Positions 52,698 through 61,564 of a stretch of 64,000 nt of DNA are shown one piece after another. The notes beneath the pieces were generated by a model, which saw nothing but the letters and a program-made list of their open reading frames with translations, ran no database searches and was not told where the DNA came from. Within the stretch, counting starts at the first letter, position 1, and each line of letters begins with the position of its first letter. Source of the DNA: Streptomyces sp. NBC_01298 (GTDB lineage: Bacteria > Actinomycetota > Actinomycetes > Streptomycetales > Streptomycetaceae); contig NZ_CP108414.1 of assembly GCF_035978755.1 (NCBI RefSeq), forward strand, positions 496,001 to 560,000. Direction: 5' to 3'. The translations under genes were made by a program, and so were the position numbers.

Positions 52698-54703
52698 TGG
52701 CTTCCGCGGGAGCCCTCCTCCTGGCCCTCCTCCTGACCACCACCCCAGCAGCCACGGCGACGGCCACATCCCCCTCGGGCCCCGGGCCCCGGGCCGGGGC
52801 CCAGGCCGGAGCCCAAGCCGGGGCCGCCCCCTTCGGCGGAGCCGGGGCCGCGTTCGGCGGGGTCGGGGCCGGGCTGAGCGAAGAGCGTTCGGGCGACGGC
52901 ACCGGTGCCATCGTCGGTGAGCGGCCCGTCGTCGAGACCGACCGGGGAGCGGTGCGCGGGCGGGAGGCCGCCGGGTACTTCACCTTCGAGGGGATCCCGT
53001 ACGCCGCCCCGCCGACCGGACCACTGCGCTGGCGGCTTCCGGAGCCCGCCGCGCGCTGGGCCGGCGTACGGGACGCCGGTGCGCCCGGGGCCCGGTGCGT
53101 GCAGCTGCCCGCGGTGGGGCCGGGAGCCCCCAGCGGCTCGGAGGACTGCCTGTTCCTCAACGTCACCGTTCCGGGTGCGGCCATCGGCGCCGGACGGCCC
53201 TCGTCCACCGCCGTGATCGGACCCGGCGCCCACCCGGCGCCGATGCTCCCAGCGGGGGCGGCCGGCCCAACGGGGGCGGCCGGCCCGGCAAGGGCAGCCG
53301 ACCCAATGGGGGCGCCCGGCCCATCTGGGTCGGCCGACCCAACAGGAGCGCCCGGCCCGGCGGGGGCGGGTGTGGACGTCGGTGTTCGGGCGGTCGGGAG
53401 TTCGCAGGGTGCCGGGACCAGCGGCGTCCCGGCCCGGCCCGTGATGGTCTGGTTTCACGGCGGCGGGTTCATGAACGGCGCCGGGGATCTGTACCGGCCC
53501 GGCCGGCTGGCCTCGGCGGGAGGGGCCGTGGTCGTCACCGTCAACTACCGGCTCGGGATCTTCGGTCTCTTCGGGCATCCCGCCCTCCACGGAGCCCCCG
53601 CCTTCGCGCTCGCCGACCAGCAGGCCGCCTTGCGCTGGGTGCGGGCCAACGCCGCCCGGTTCGGCGGCGATCCCGGCAACGTCACCGTGTTCGGCGAGTC
53701 CGCCGGCGGCCTGAGCGTCTGCCTGCACCTCACCTCCCCCGCCTCGGCCGGCCTGTTCCACCGGGCGATCGTGCAGAGCGGGTCCTGCTCCCTCATCGTC
53801 CCGGCGCATTCGCTGCTCCCCGCGCTGCCCGCCTACGAGCCGTTCGTGCCGGAGTCCCGGACCGTGGCCCGGGGAGCCGAGGCGGCGGTCCGGCTCGGCT
53901 GCGGCCGCCCGGCCGACGCGGAGGTGCTGGAGTGCCTGCGCGGCCTCGCCCCGGAGGTCCTGGCGACCCCCGGGCTCATGACGCTCTTCTCCGCGGTGTC
54001 CTACGGCACCCCGCTGCTCCCCACCGAGCCCCGACGGGCCCTGGAACGCGGGGAGTTCCACCGGGTACCGGTGGTGCAGGGCTCGACCCGCGACGAGATG
54101 CGGATCTTCCTCGGGCAGACCCTGGCGGCCTACCCGGTCGCCGACGCGCAGGCCCACCGGGCCCGGCTGCGCGCCGCGTTCGGGTCGCGGTCGGCGGGTC
54201 TCGTCGAGGCCGCCTATCCGGTGACGGCCCATCCGACGCCCGCGCTGGCCTTCGCGGCCGCGCTGACGGACGCCTCCTTCGTGTGTCCGCAGCTGCGGGA
54301 CAGCCGGGCGCTGGCCCGGCACGTGCCGACGTACGACTACGGGTTCGACGACCGGAGCGCACCGGACTTCACCGGGCTGCCGCCGGTGCCGGGGTTCCCC
54401 TACGGGGCCTCGCACGGGTCCGAACTGCCCTACCTCTTCGACACCGGGCTCCCGATGACCGCCGCGCAGCGGGTGCTCGCGGAGCGGATGACCGGCTACT
54501 GGACCCGGTTCGCGGCGACCGGCGATCCGAACGCCCCCGGGACGGGGCCCTGGTGGCCCCGCTCCCCCGCCGTACTCTCCCTGGCGCCGCAGGACTCGGC
54601 GCCGCAGAACTCGGGCGGCATCCGCCCCGTGGACGCGGCGGCCCGGCACCACTGCGGGCTGTGGGACTCCGTAGGACAGGCTCTCGAAAGGGCGGGCTCG
54701 TGA
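52697..54703 (+). CDS. Secreted type-B carboxylesterase with collagen-like insertion
   Basis: This 668-residue alpha/beta hydrolase belongs to the carboxylesterase/para-nitrobenzyl esterase family. It has FEGIPYAAPPTGPLRW, EDCLFLNV near 153, the oxyanion loop WFHGGGF near 253, the nucleophile Ser335 in GESAGG, and later acid/His motifs (DEMRIF, ASHGSELPYLF). A signal peptide (ALLLALLLTTTPAATATAT) indicates secretion, and a Gly/Ala-rich stretch follows it. About 90 extra residues separate EDCLFLNV from WFHGGGF, where the family normally has a short loop; 42 of them are Gly-X-Y repeats. It is coupled to the DinB-like gene before it and to the serine hydrolase after it. Confidence 0.88.
   Translation: MASAGALLLALLLTTTPAATATATSPSGPGPRAGAQAGAQAGAAPFGGAGAAFGGVGAGLSEERSGDGTGAIVGERPVVETDRGAVRGREAAGYFTFEGIPYAAPPTGPLRWRLPEPAARWAGVRDAGAPGARCVQLPAVGPGAPSGSEDCLFLNVTVPGAAIGAGRPSSTAVIGPGAHPAPMLPAGAAGPTGAAGPARAADPMGAPGPSGSADPTGAPGPAGAGVDVGVRAVGSSQGAGTSGVPARPVMVWFHGGGFMNGAGDLYRPGRLASAGGAVVVTVNYRLGIFGLFGHPALHGAPAFALADQQAALRWVRANAARFGGDPGNVTVFGESAGGLSVCLHLTSPASAGLFHRAIVQSGSCSLIVPAHSLLPALPAYEPFVPESRTVARGAEAAVRLGCGRPADAEVLECLRGLAPEVLATPGLMTLFSAVSYGTPLLPTEPRRALERGEFHRVPVVQGSTRDEMRIFLGQTLAAYPVADAQAHRARLRAAFGSRSAGLVEAAYPVTAHPTPALAFAAALTDASFVCPQLRDSRALARHVPTYDYGFDDRSAPDFTGLPPVPGFPYGASHGSELPYLFDTGLPMTAAQRVLAERMTGYWTRFAATGDPNAPGTGPWWPRSPAVLSLAPQDSAPQNSGGIRPVDAAARHHCGLWDSVGQALERAGS
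53249..53374 (+). repeat. 7 x 18-bp collagen-like repeat in esterase
   Basis: Seven six-codon units run in the esterase frame: PAGAAG, PTGAAG, PARAAD, PMGAPG, PSGSAD, PTGAPG, PAGAGV. Most keep Gly at every third position. The period and coding pattern match the intergenic repeat at 49630-49809. Confidence 0.9.
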
Positions 54704-55845
54704 CCGGTTTGACCGACATCCTTCAGCCGTTCGTGGACGACGGGACCCTGCCGGGGGCGGTGGCCCTGGTGGACCGGGGCGACGGCGGGGGGCCCGAAGT
54801 GGCCGCCGTGGGCAGCGCGGACGCCGGGGGCGAGGCCCCGATGGTCCGCGACTCGATCTTCCGGATCGCCTCGCTGACCAAACCGGTCACGGCGGCGGCG
54901 GTCATGATGCTGGTGGAGGACGGCCGGTTCGCCCTCACCGACCCGGTCGCGCCCTGGCTGCCGGAGATCGCCGGACCGGTGGTCGTACGGACTCCCGCGA
55001 GCCCGGTCGACGAGGTGGTCCCGGCGAAGCGGGCGGTGACCGTGGCCGACCTGATGACCTTCCGCGCGGGGTGGGGCTTCCCCTCCGACTTCGCGCTCCC
55101 GGCGGTCGCCCCGCTCTTCGGCGAGCTGCGGCAGGGTCCGCCGCGGCCGCAGGACGTCGCGGCGCCGGACGCGTGGATGGCCGCGCTGGGCCGGATCCCG
55201 ATGCTGTACCAGCCCGGCGAGGCCTGGCTCTACAACACCTGCTCGGACGTCCTGGGCGTGCTGATCGCCCGGGTGGCGGGGTGTTCGCTGCCGGAGTTCC
55301 TGGCGGAGCGGATCTTCGAGCCGCTGGACATGCCCGACACCGGTTTCGCCGTACCGGCGGGGCAGTCGGGACGGTTCGCGCACCTGTACCGGCCCGGAGC
55401 GAACGGGGGCCTCGACCTCGTGGACGCCCCCGACGGGCAGTGGAGCGCCGTCCCCGCCTTCCCGTCCGGCGCGGGCGGGCTGGTCTCGACGGTGGACGAC
55501 TACCACCGCTTCGCCCGGATGCTGCTGGACGGGGGCGGCCCGCTGCTCTCGGCCGATTCGGTGCGGCGGATGACCACCGACTGGCTGACCCCGGACCAGC
55601 GGGCGGGCGCCGAACTGTTCCTGGAGGGCCAGGGCTGGGGGTTCGGCGGTTCGGTCGACGTCACACCGGCCGACCCGTGGAACGTGCCGGGCCGCTACGG
55701 CTGGATCGGTGGCACCGGCACCGCCGCCCACATCGTCCCCTCTACGGGGGCCGTCGCCATCCTGCTGACCCAGCGGGAGATGACCGGCGCCTCGCCGGCC
55801 CCGGAGACGATGCGGGCGGTGTGGGCCTACGCGGCCGCCCCGTAG
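54700..55845 (+). CDS. Beta-lactamase-like serine hydrolase (EstB type)
   Basis: This 381-residue protein of the class C/EstB family has the nucleophile in SLTK (Ser58), a YNT motif in WLYNTCSDVLG and a GWIGGTG segment in the place of the usual KTG/HTG. Without a signal peptide it is probably cytoplasmic. Relatives hydrolyse esters or beta-lactams. The GTG start overlaps the esterase stop as GTGA, so the two hydrolases are made together. It could act on the same ester after import. Confidence 0.85.
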   Translation: MTGLTDILQPFVDDGTLPGAVALVDRGDGGGPEVAAVGSADAGGEAPMVRDSIFRIASLTKPVTAAAVMMLVEDGRFALTDPVAPWLPEIAGPVVVRTPASPVDEVVPAKRAVTVADLMTFRAGWGFPSDFALPAVAPLFGELRQGPPRPQDVAAPDAWMAALGRIPMLYQPGEAWLYNTCSDVLGVLIARVAGCSLPEFLAERIFEPLDMPDTGFAVPAGQSGRFAHLYRPGANGGLDLVDAPDGQWSAVPAFPSGAGGLVSTVDDYHRFARMLLDGGGPLLSADSVRRMTTDWLTPDQRAGAELFLEGQGWGFGGSVDVTPADPWNVPGRYGWIGGTGTAAHIVPSTGAVAILLTQREMTGASPAPETMRAVWAYAAAP

Positions 55846-55872
55846 GGCGCCGCGCCCCGACCCCCTCCTGCC

Positions 55873-57411
55873 TCAGTGGTTCTCGGTCGGCCGCAGGTCG
55901 CGCGGGATCAGGGTCCAGGTGGTCGCCGCGGCGGCGATCGCGAGGACACCGGCCATCAGGAACGCCGGGGTGATCGCGAGGGTGTAGGCCTGCGAGGCGG
56001 CCTCGAGCAGGGTCCGGCCGAGGCCGCCGCCGAGCTGTTCGGCGGTGTGGGCGGCCTCGCCCACGGAGTCCCGTACGGCGGCCAGCGTCGTGGAGTCCAG
56101 GTCCAGGGCGGGGAGGTTGCCGCGGTAGAGCGCGGCGGCGGTGGAGCCGAGGATCGCGACGCCCATGGCCGAGCCGAGTTCGTAGCAGGTCTCCTCGATG
56201 GCGGCGGCGCTGGAGACCTGGTCGGCCGGGGCCGCGGAGATGAGGGTCACCGAGGCGACGGTGGTGGCGATGCCCGCGCCCAGGCCCATGATGGTGAGCG
56301 CGACGGCGAAGGCGGGGTAGCCGAGGCCGGTGAACTGCTGGAGGGTCCAGGGCAGGGCCATGCCCCCGGCGAGGACCACCAGGCCGCTGCCGAGCACGTG
56401 GCGGATCGCGAAGCGCTGCATGAGGGTCGGGGCGACCATCGAGGCGCAGATCAGCGCGAGCGGTGCGGGCAGCAGGCGCAGGCCCGCCTCCAGCGGGGTG
56501 TAGCCCTGGCCGTACTGGAACCACTGGGTGACCAGGAACAGGATCGCGCCCATGCCCACCATGGGCAGGAAGATCGCGGTGGCGGCCACGCTGAAGGCGG
56601 GCTTGGTGAAGAGACGGACCTGGAGCAGGGGGTTGTCCACGCGCAGCTGGCGGCGGACGAACAGGGTCAGCGACACGACAGCGATGACCAGCAGGGCCCA
56701 GGGCAGCGGGTCGGCGACACCGCTCTTGCCGAGCTGCTTGATGCCGCCCGCGAGAGCGAGCATGCCGACGATCGACTGGCCGACGCCCGTCCAGTCCCAC
56801 TTTCCGGCGGAACGCGGGGAACGGGATTCGGGGAGGTAGCGCAGGCCGGCCGCGACGATCACCGCGGTGACGGGCAGGTTGAGGAGGAAGGCGGAGTGCC
56901 AGCCGTAGTCCTGGACGAGCAGGCCGCCGACGACGGGGCCGAAGGCCATGCCGCCGCCGAAGACGGCGGCCCAGACGGCGAGGGCGAAGGCGCGTTCCTT
57001 GGCGTCGGTGAAGACGGTGCGCAGGATCGACAGGGTCGAGGGCATGATCGCGGCGCCGCCGACGCCGAGGAGGGCGCGGGCCGCGATGACGTGCCAGGCC
57101 TCGGTGGACAGGACGGCGATGAGCGAGGCGAGGGCGAAGATGCCGAAGCCCGCCATGAGCAGGCGCTTGCGGCCCCAGCGGTCACCGAGGGCGCCGGCGG
57201 TGACCAGCAGCCCGGAGAGGGCGAGGGCGTAGATGTCGATGATCCACAGCTGCTGTACGGCGCCGGGCTGGAGGTCGCCGACGAGCGAGGGGAAGGCCAC
57301 GTTGAGGATCGTGGTGTCCATCGAGATGAGCAGGAGACTGCCGGAGAGGATCGTGAGCACGATCCAGCGGCGCGGGTCCTGCGTGGGGGTGTGCATGTGG
57401 GTTCCGTTCAC
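55873..57411 (-). CDS. MFS drug transporter (DHA2, 14 helices)
   Basis: The 512-residue protein shows 14 predicted helices and DHA2 motifs: LLISMDTTILNVAFPSL in helix 1, the loop GDRWGRKRLLMAG, and motif C (FGPVVGGLLVQDYGW). It probably exports toxic compounds by proton antiport. GTG 57411 or the better-spaced ATG 57396 may start it. The TetR gene just upstream (57454-58014) is likely its repressor, and the two form a minus-strand unit. Confidence 0.9.
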   Translation of the reverse strand: MNGTHMHTPTQDPRRWIVLTILSGSLLLISMDTTILNVAFPSLVGDLQPGAVQQLWIIDIYALALSGLLVTAGALGDRWGRKRLLMAGFGIFALASLIAVLSTEAWHVIAARALLGVGGAAIMPSTLSILRTVFTDAKERAFALAVWAAVFGGGMAFGPVVGGLLVQDYGWHSAFLLNLPVTAVIVAAGLRYLPESRSPRSAGKWDWTGVGQSIVGMLALAGGIKQLGKSGVADPLPWALLVIAVVSLTLFVRRQLRVDNPLLQVRLFTKPAFSVAATAIFLPMVGMGAILFLVTQWFQYGQGYTPLEAGLRLLPAPLALICASMVAPTLMQRFAIRHVLGSGLVVLAGGMALPWTLQQFTGLGYPAFAVALTIMGLGAGIATTVASVTLISAAPADQVSSAAAIEETCYELGSAMGVAILGSTAAALYRGNLPALDLDSTTLAAVRDSVGEAAHTAEQLGGGLGRTLLEAASQAYTLAITPAFLMAGVLAIAAAATTWTLIPRDLRPTENH

Positions 57412-57453
57412 GGTTGTTTCACGGTCGTACGCGGGAGGGGTTCGTGGGCGTGG

Positions 57454-58014
57454 TCACGCGGCCGGGGAGGGCCGGGTCCCGCCGAGGAAGGAGGTGAGGA
57501 CGAGCCGGCCGATGTCGCGGCGGGCGAGGTGGCCGTCGCGGACGCCCTCGGCGGCGGCGTCGAGCAGTCCCCACAGCGAGTACCAGATCCAGTACGCGGG
57601 CAGGTCGACGCGGAGCCGGCCGAGGCACTGGCCGAGGGCCAGGAAGGCGAGGGCCCGCTGGTCCTGGCGCTGGATCCCGGCCCGGAACTCGGGGTCGGCG
57701 AGCACGGTGGCGTCGCGCGAGGTGAACCCGTACAGGTGCGCGGCGGGCAGCAGCCCGGTGACGAGCCGCTCCAGCGCGGCGTCGAACTCCGCGCCGTCGG
57801 CGTCGGCCGGCAGGTCGGCGGGCGCCAGGCATCCGTCGACCACGTGGATCGCCCGGACGGCGACGGCCTTGAGGAGTGCCTCGCGGGTGGCGTAGCGGCG
57901 GCTGAGCGTGGCGCGACTGGTGCCGATGCCCGCGGCGATGTGCGCCATGGAGGCACTGTGGTCGCCTGCGAGCACGCGTGCGGCGCCGTCCAGCAGCTCT
58001 TCGTCGTTCATCAT
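57454..58014 (-). CDS. TetR-family regulator
   Basis: A 186-residue regulator with a TetR helix-turn-helix (MAHIAAGIGTSRATLSRRYATREALL) and a helical ligand domain (WIWYSLWGLLDAAAEGVRDG). ATG 58014 has AAGGAGG five bases upstream. The leader contains gtatcaaacgatac (58028-58041), a candidate operator. Adjacent to the DHA2 gene downstream, it probably represses itself and the exporter. Confidence 0.87.
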   Translation of the reverse strand: MMNDEELLDGAARVLAGDHSASMAHIAAGIGTSRATLSRRYATREALLKAVAVRAIHVVDGCLAPADLPADADGAEFDAALERLVTGLLPAAHLYGFTSRDATVLADPEFRAGIQRQDQRALAFLALGQCLGRLRVDLPAYWIWYSLWGLLDAAAEGVRDGHLARRDIGRLVLTSFLGGTRPSPAA

Positions 58015-58027
58015 GCGATCCTCCTTC

Positions 58028-58048
58028 GTATCAAACGATACAAATTTG
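58028..58048. promoter_or_regulatory. Candidate TetR operator
   Basis: The palindrome gtatc-aaac-gatac (58028-58041) runs directly into caaatttg (58041-58048) in an unusually AT-rich stretch 14-34 bases upstream of the TetR start, between it and the divergent small gene. Operators of TetR regulators often look like this. Confidence 0.6.
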
Positions 58049-58113
58049 TCTCACATGAAGCAAGTTTGTTGCGCGACATGCGCAGGCGGATGCGCCCGTA
58101 CGCTGTTCGGGTG

Positions 58114-58284
58114 ATGACGGACGAGAAGCAGGGTCTCGAGCAGGCCCGTGCCGCGGCGGCCAAGTACGAGAAGTGGAAGGAGAACGGCGTGCTGCTGCGC
58201 GCGTTCTTCTACATCGCCGGCACGCACCTCTTCGCCGGGTTCGTCTGGCTGCTGTTCGTGCTCGGCGAGCACGCCGAGCGGTAG
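58114..58284 (+). CDS. Small membrane protein (DUF6126-like)
   Basis: The 56-residue protein has a charged helical N-terminus (DEKQGLEQARAAAAKYEKWK) and one transmembrane helix (AFFYIAGTHLFAGFVWLLFVLG), a pattern seen in the small Streptomyces family DUF6126. Function is unknown. ATG 58114 or GTG 58111 is used; no strong ribosome binding site is visible. It is divergent from the TetR gene. Confidence 0.7.
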   Translation: MTDEKQGLEQARAAAAKYEKWKENGVLLRAFFYIAGTHLFAGFVWLLFVLGEHAER

Positions 58285-58304
58285 GCCCCGAACCCTCCGG
58301 GGCT

Positions 58305-58565
58305 TCAGCCCTGTTCTTCCGTGCCCGTACGGGCACGGGCGCCCGAGCGGGTGCGGCCCGCGGTCTGGGCGCGTTCCGGGTGGCGGCGCACGTACTCGCG
58401 CTCCAGTTCGTCCATCCGCCGGGTGTGCGTGAGCAGCGCGTCGTCCGATCCGTGCAGCAGGGTCTCGTGACGCGTGCGGTGGATGGCTTCGAGCTCCTTC
58501 ATCAGGCGACCCTCTTCCAGCCCGTCCGCCGACGGCCCGGCCTCACGGGCCTCGCGCTCCGCCAT
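58305..58565 (-). CDS. Small hydrophilic protein (DUF6158-like)
   Basis: The 86-residue protein has the central pattern LMKELEAIHRTRHETLLHGS followed by RMDELEREYVRRHP of the Streptomyces family DUF6158, with a charged, probably coiled N-terminus and Arg/Gly-rich tail. Function is unknown. GGAGAGG precedes ATG 58565 by about nine bases. Confidence 0.72.
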   Translation of the reverse strand: MAEREAREAGPSADGLEEGRLMKELEAIHRTRHETLLHGSDDALLTHTRRMDELEREYVRRHPERAQTAGRTRSGARARTGTEEQG

Positions 58566-58642
58566 GGCAGGTCACCTCTCCCTGGGCCGGGCCGGGCGCC
58601 TCGCCCGGCCGCACTCATCCCATCATCACCGACGGGAATGGA

Positions 58643-58679
58643 TAGACACTGTCTACCGGCGAGTGGTAGACACTGTCTA
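58643..58679. promoter_or_regulatory. Two identical palindromic operators over a TetR start
   Basis: TAGACACTGTCTA occurs at 58643-58655 and again at 58667-58679, 24 bases apart; both are perfect palindromes. The ATG of the TetR gene (58679-58681) begins at the last base of the second copy, so a bound repressor would cover the transcription and translation start. The first TAGACA could serve as a -35-like and the second as a -10-like element with about 18 bases between them. Confidence 0.8.
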
Positions 58680-59296
58680 TGGATCAGCGTGATCATCAGG
58701 CCACCGGGCTGCGCGAGCGGCTGATCGACGTCGGCGTGGAGCTCGTGACGAGCGAGGGGACCGCCGCGCTCGGGCTGCGCGAGATCGCCCGCCGCGCCGG
58801 GGTCTCCCACGGGGCGCCCCGGCGCTACTTCCCCACCCACCACGCACTGCTCTCCGCCATCGCCCGGCGCGGTTTCGAGGAGTTCGGCTCCCGCGTCCCG
58901 GCCGCGATGGCGGGCCCGGACGCGGACGACCCGCGCGGGCAGGTGCGGGCGCTGGGATCCGCGTACGTCGGCTACGCGCTGGAGCACCCCGGCATGTTCG
59001 AGCTGATGTTCCGCCACGACCTGCTGGACGGCGGCGGGCGGGACGGGCCGTCGGGAGCCCGGCTCCGCGATTCCACGCTGCCGATGTTCGAGCTGCTCGT
59101 CTCCCTGGTCGCCCGGTGCGGGGCGGGCGACCAGCCCCGGATCACCGCCGCGGCGCTGTGGGCCAATCTGCACGGCGTGGCCCAGCTGTGGTCCCGGGGC
59201 AGTCTGCCGCTCGCCCTCGACGGCGACCCGGCGGCCTCCCTCGACCGGCTCGTCGACGCCGCCGTCGACGCCCACCTGCCGGAGCGCCGCCCGTGA
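58679..59296 (+). CDS. TetR-family regulator, probably leaderless
   Basis: A 205-residue regulator with a TetR DNA-binding domain (LGLREIARRAGVSHGAPRRYFPTHHALL) and a C-terminal WHG-like domain (ALWANLHGVAQLWSRGSL). ATG 58679 lies inside an operator palindrome with no space for a ribosome binding site, so the mRNA is probably leaderless. It ends in GTGA shared with the MFS gene that follows. The two form an autoregulated efflux unit. Confidence 0.87.
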   Translation: MDQRDHQATGLRERLIDVGVELVTSEGTAALGLREIARRAGVSHGAPRRYFPTHHALLSAIARRGFEEFGSRVPAAMAGPDADDPRGQVRALGSAYVGYALEHPGMFELMFRHDLLDGGGRDGPSGARLRDSTLPMFELLVSLVARCGAGDQPRITAAALWANLHGVAQLWSRGSLPLALDGDPAASLDRLVDAAVDAHLPERRP

Positions 59297-60810
59297 GGCC
59301 CCGGCTCGCGCTCTGCGTCAGCGCGGCCGGCGCGATGCTCGTCGCCCTGGACGGGACCGTGCTGCTCATGGCGCAGCCCACCATGCGGCGAGACCTCGGC
59401 GCGAGTCTGGCCGGGGTCCAGTGGACCAGTGGTGCGTACCTGCTGAGCGTGGCCGCCTTCCTGGTCCTCGCCGGGCGGCTGGGCGACCGGTACGGGCACA
59501 CCCGGCTGCTGTTCACCGGCGTACTCGGCTTCGCGGCGGCCTCGGCCGGCATCGCGCTGGCTCCCGGGGTCGGCTGGGTGATCGCCCTGCGCGCGGCCCA
59601 GGGGCTGTTCGGAGCACTGCTCCAGCCGGCGACGCTCGCCCTGCTGCGGCTCGCGTACCCGCCCGGCCGGATCGGCGGACCGATCGCGGTGCGGACCGCG
59701 GCGATCGGGCTGGCCGCGGCGGCCGGGCCGCTCATCGGGGGCGTGCTGGTCGAACGCTTCGGCTGGCGCGCGGTGTTCGTGGCGAACGTCCCCGCCGCCC
59801 TCGCGATCGCGGTGGCGGCCCTCTTCGTACGGGTCCCCGCGCCGCCGCCCACGGAGCCCGGCCGGATCCGGCCCGGCGGCGCCGCCCTCCTCGCGACGGC
59901 CCTCGCGGCGCTGGTCCACGCGCTGGCCGGCGTACCGGAACACGGCTGGTCGGGGCCCCGCACCCTGGCGGGCTTCGCCGCGGCGGGCGCGCTGGCGGCC
60001 CTGCTCGTACGGTCGGAGCGCCGCTCCGCCCAGCCCCTGGTGCCGCGCCCGGTGGCCCGCTCCGTCCCGGTGACGGCGTCCGTCGCGCTGCTGGCCGTCA
60101 TCTCCGCCGCGGTGTTCGGGGCGCTGTTCGCGGCCGGCTTCGCGCTCCAGGACGCGGCGGGGCTGGATCCGTTCGCCACCGGGCTGCGCGTGCTGCCGAT
60201 GACGGCCGCCATGGTCGTCGGCGCACCGGTGGCGGGGGCCCTGCTGCGCCGGTTCGGGGCCCGCGGGACGGCGATGGCGGGGACCGCGCTGGTGGCGCTC
60301 GGGATCACCGGGCTGGGTCCGGGCTGGGGGTTCGGGGTGCTCGGCGCGGGCTTCGCCGCGGTGATGGTGACGGCCACCGGCACCGTGGTCGGGGACGCCC
60401 CGGCCGGGTACGCGGGGGTGGTGGGCGGGCTCAAGCAGACGGCGATGAACGTCGGACCCGCGCTGGGCATCGCGGTGGCCGCGGGGACCGGGGCTTCGGT
60501 CGCGGTCCTGACGGTGCTGGCCGCGGCAGGACTGCTCCCGGCCTCCCGGCTGCCCACCTCACGACGGCCGACCCCCCAACGGCCGGCCTCCCGACGGCCG
60601 ACCGCCCAGCCGACCGCCGCCCAGCCGCCCACCTCACGACTCCCCGCCCCGCCGCCGGCCCGGGACGGAGGCGCGGGCCACGCAGCCGCGGGCCACCTCG
60701 TCGGCGAAGGCGCGGGCGAGCGGGGCGAGGGCGGACCAGCGCCGGACGGCCCAGCCGACGGTGAGCGGCGGGAGGGCGGGGACCGGCACCAGGCGCAGCG
60801 GTCCCTCTGA
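59293..60810 (+). CDS. MFS transporter with long antisense-overlapping tail
   Basis: The 505-residue protein has 14 helices, with the N-terminal LVALDGTVLLMAQPTM and the loop GRLGDRYGHTRLLFTG, and a motif C-like region (AAAGPLIGGVLVERFGW). Its core ends around VLTVLAAAGLLPASR; the last 90 residues are a repetitive Arg/Pro/Gly-rich tail with no homology visible. The last 177 bases run antisense to the 3' end of the LysR gene. GTG 59293 overlaps the TetR stop. It probably exports a compound that also relieves the TetR protein. Confidence 0.87.
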   Translation: MRPRLALCVSAAGAMLVALDGTVLLMAQPTMRRDLGASLAGVQWTSGAYLLSVAAFLVLAGRLGDRYGHTRLLFTGVLGFAAASAGIALAPGVGWVIALRAAQGLFGALLQPATLALLRLAYPPGRIGGPIAVRTAAIGLAAAAGPLIGGVLVERFGWRAVFVANVPAALAIAVAALFVRVPAPPPTEPGRIRPGGAALLATALAALVHALAGVPEHGWSGPRTLAGFAAAGALAALLVRSERRSAQPLVPRPVARSVPVTASVALLAVISAAVFGALFAAGFALQDAAGLDPFATGLRVLPMTAAMVVGAPVAGALLRRFGARGTAMAGTALVALGITGLGPGWGFGVLGAGFAAVMVTATGTVVGDAPAGYAGVVGGLKQTAMNVGPALGIAVAAGTGASVAVLTVLAAAGLLPASRLPTSRRPTPQRPASRRPTAQPTAAQPPTSRLPAPPPARDGGAGHAAAGHLVGEGAGERGEGGPAPDGPADGERREGGDRHQAQRSL

Positions 60811-61563
60811 TCCGGGGACCTGCCAACCGGGCAGGGCGGGTACGACGGCGTGGCCGAGGCCCAGTTCGGCGAGGAGGAGGGCGGTGTCCCAGTCGGCGGC
60901 GCTGGTGTCGGAGCTGATCCGGATGCCGGCGTCGGCGAGGGCGGCGTCGAGGTGGGCGCGGGAGGCGGAGTTCTCGGGCAGCCGGATGTGCCGGATGCCG
61001 CCGAGGTCGGCCGGCTCAAGGCTGGAGCGGGCCGCGAGCGGATCGTCGGCGCCGACCGCGAGGACCCAGGGCAGTCGCATGACGGGGCGCTGCTCGATGC
61101 CCCGCACGGGGGCGCCGATGGTGATCCACGCGAGGTCGAGGTCCTCGGCGGCGAGGGCTTCGAAGCAGCTCCGGCTGGAGTTCTCGGTCCGGAACTCCAG
61201 GCTGACCCGCGGATGGCCGCGCCGGAAGGCGACGATCGCCTCGGCCATGAAGTGGCGCACCGTGGTGGCCCCGGTGGTGACCCGGACGGAGCCGCCGTCG
61301 CCCCGTACGAGGGCGTCGAGTCGGCGCAGGGCTCCATCGAGCCCGGCGATGCCGTCGGCGGCGGCCGCCCGCAGGATCAGACCGGCCCCGGTGGGCGAGA
61401 CTCCGCGCGGATGGCGCTCCAGGAGCGCGGCGCCGGTCTCCTTCTCCAGGCGGCGGATGTGCTGGCTGACGGCCGACTGGGTGCGGCCGAGGTCGCGGGC
61501 GACGGCGCTGAGACTGCCGGCCCGGCAGACGGCGACGAAGACGCGGAGATCATCAAGGGTCAC
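60634..61563 (-). CDS. LysR-family transcriptional regulator
   Basis: The 309-residue protein has an N-terminal LysR winged helix (LRVFVAVCRAGSLSAVARDLGRTQSAVSQHI) and an effector-binding domain with typical strands (EDLDLAWITIGAPVRG, LPWVLAVGADDPLA). GTG 61563 (VTLDDLR) is preferred over a TTG at 61572. An IR (61565-61588) overlaps that region. The target is unknown; no divergent partner gene is close, the next gene (YunG-like) being on the same strand. Confidence 0.87.
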   Translation of the reverse strand: MTLDDLRVFVAVCRAGSLSAVARDLGRTQSAVSQHIRRLEKETGAALLERHPRGVSPTGAGLILRAAAADGIAGLDGALRRLDALVRGDGGSVRVTTGATTVRHFMAEAIVAFRRGHPRVSLEFRTENSSRSCFEALAAEDLDLAWITIGAPVRGIEQRPVMRLPWVLAVGADDPLAARSSLEPADLGGIRHIRLPENSASRAHLDAALADAGIRISSDTSAADWDTALLLAELGLGHAVVPALPGWQVPGSEGPLRLVPVPALPPLTVGWAVRRWSALAPLARAFADEVARGCVARASVPGRRRGGES

Positions 61564-61564
61564 C

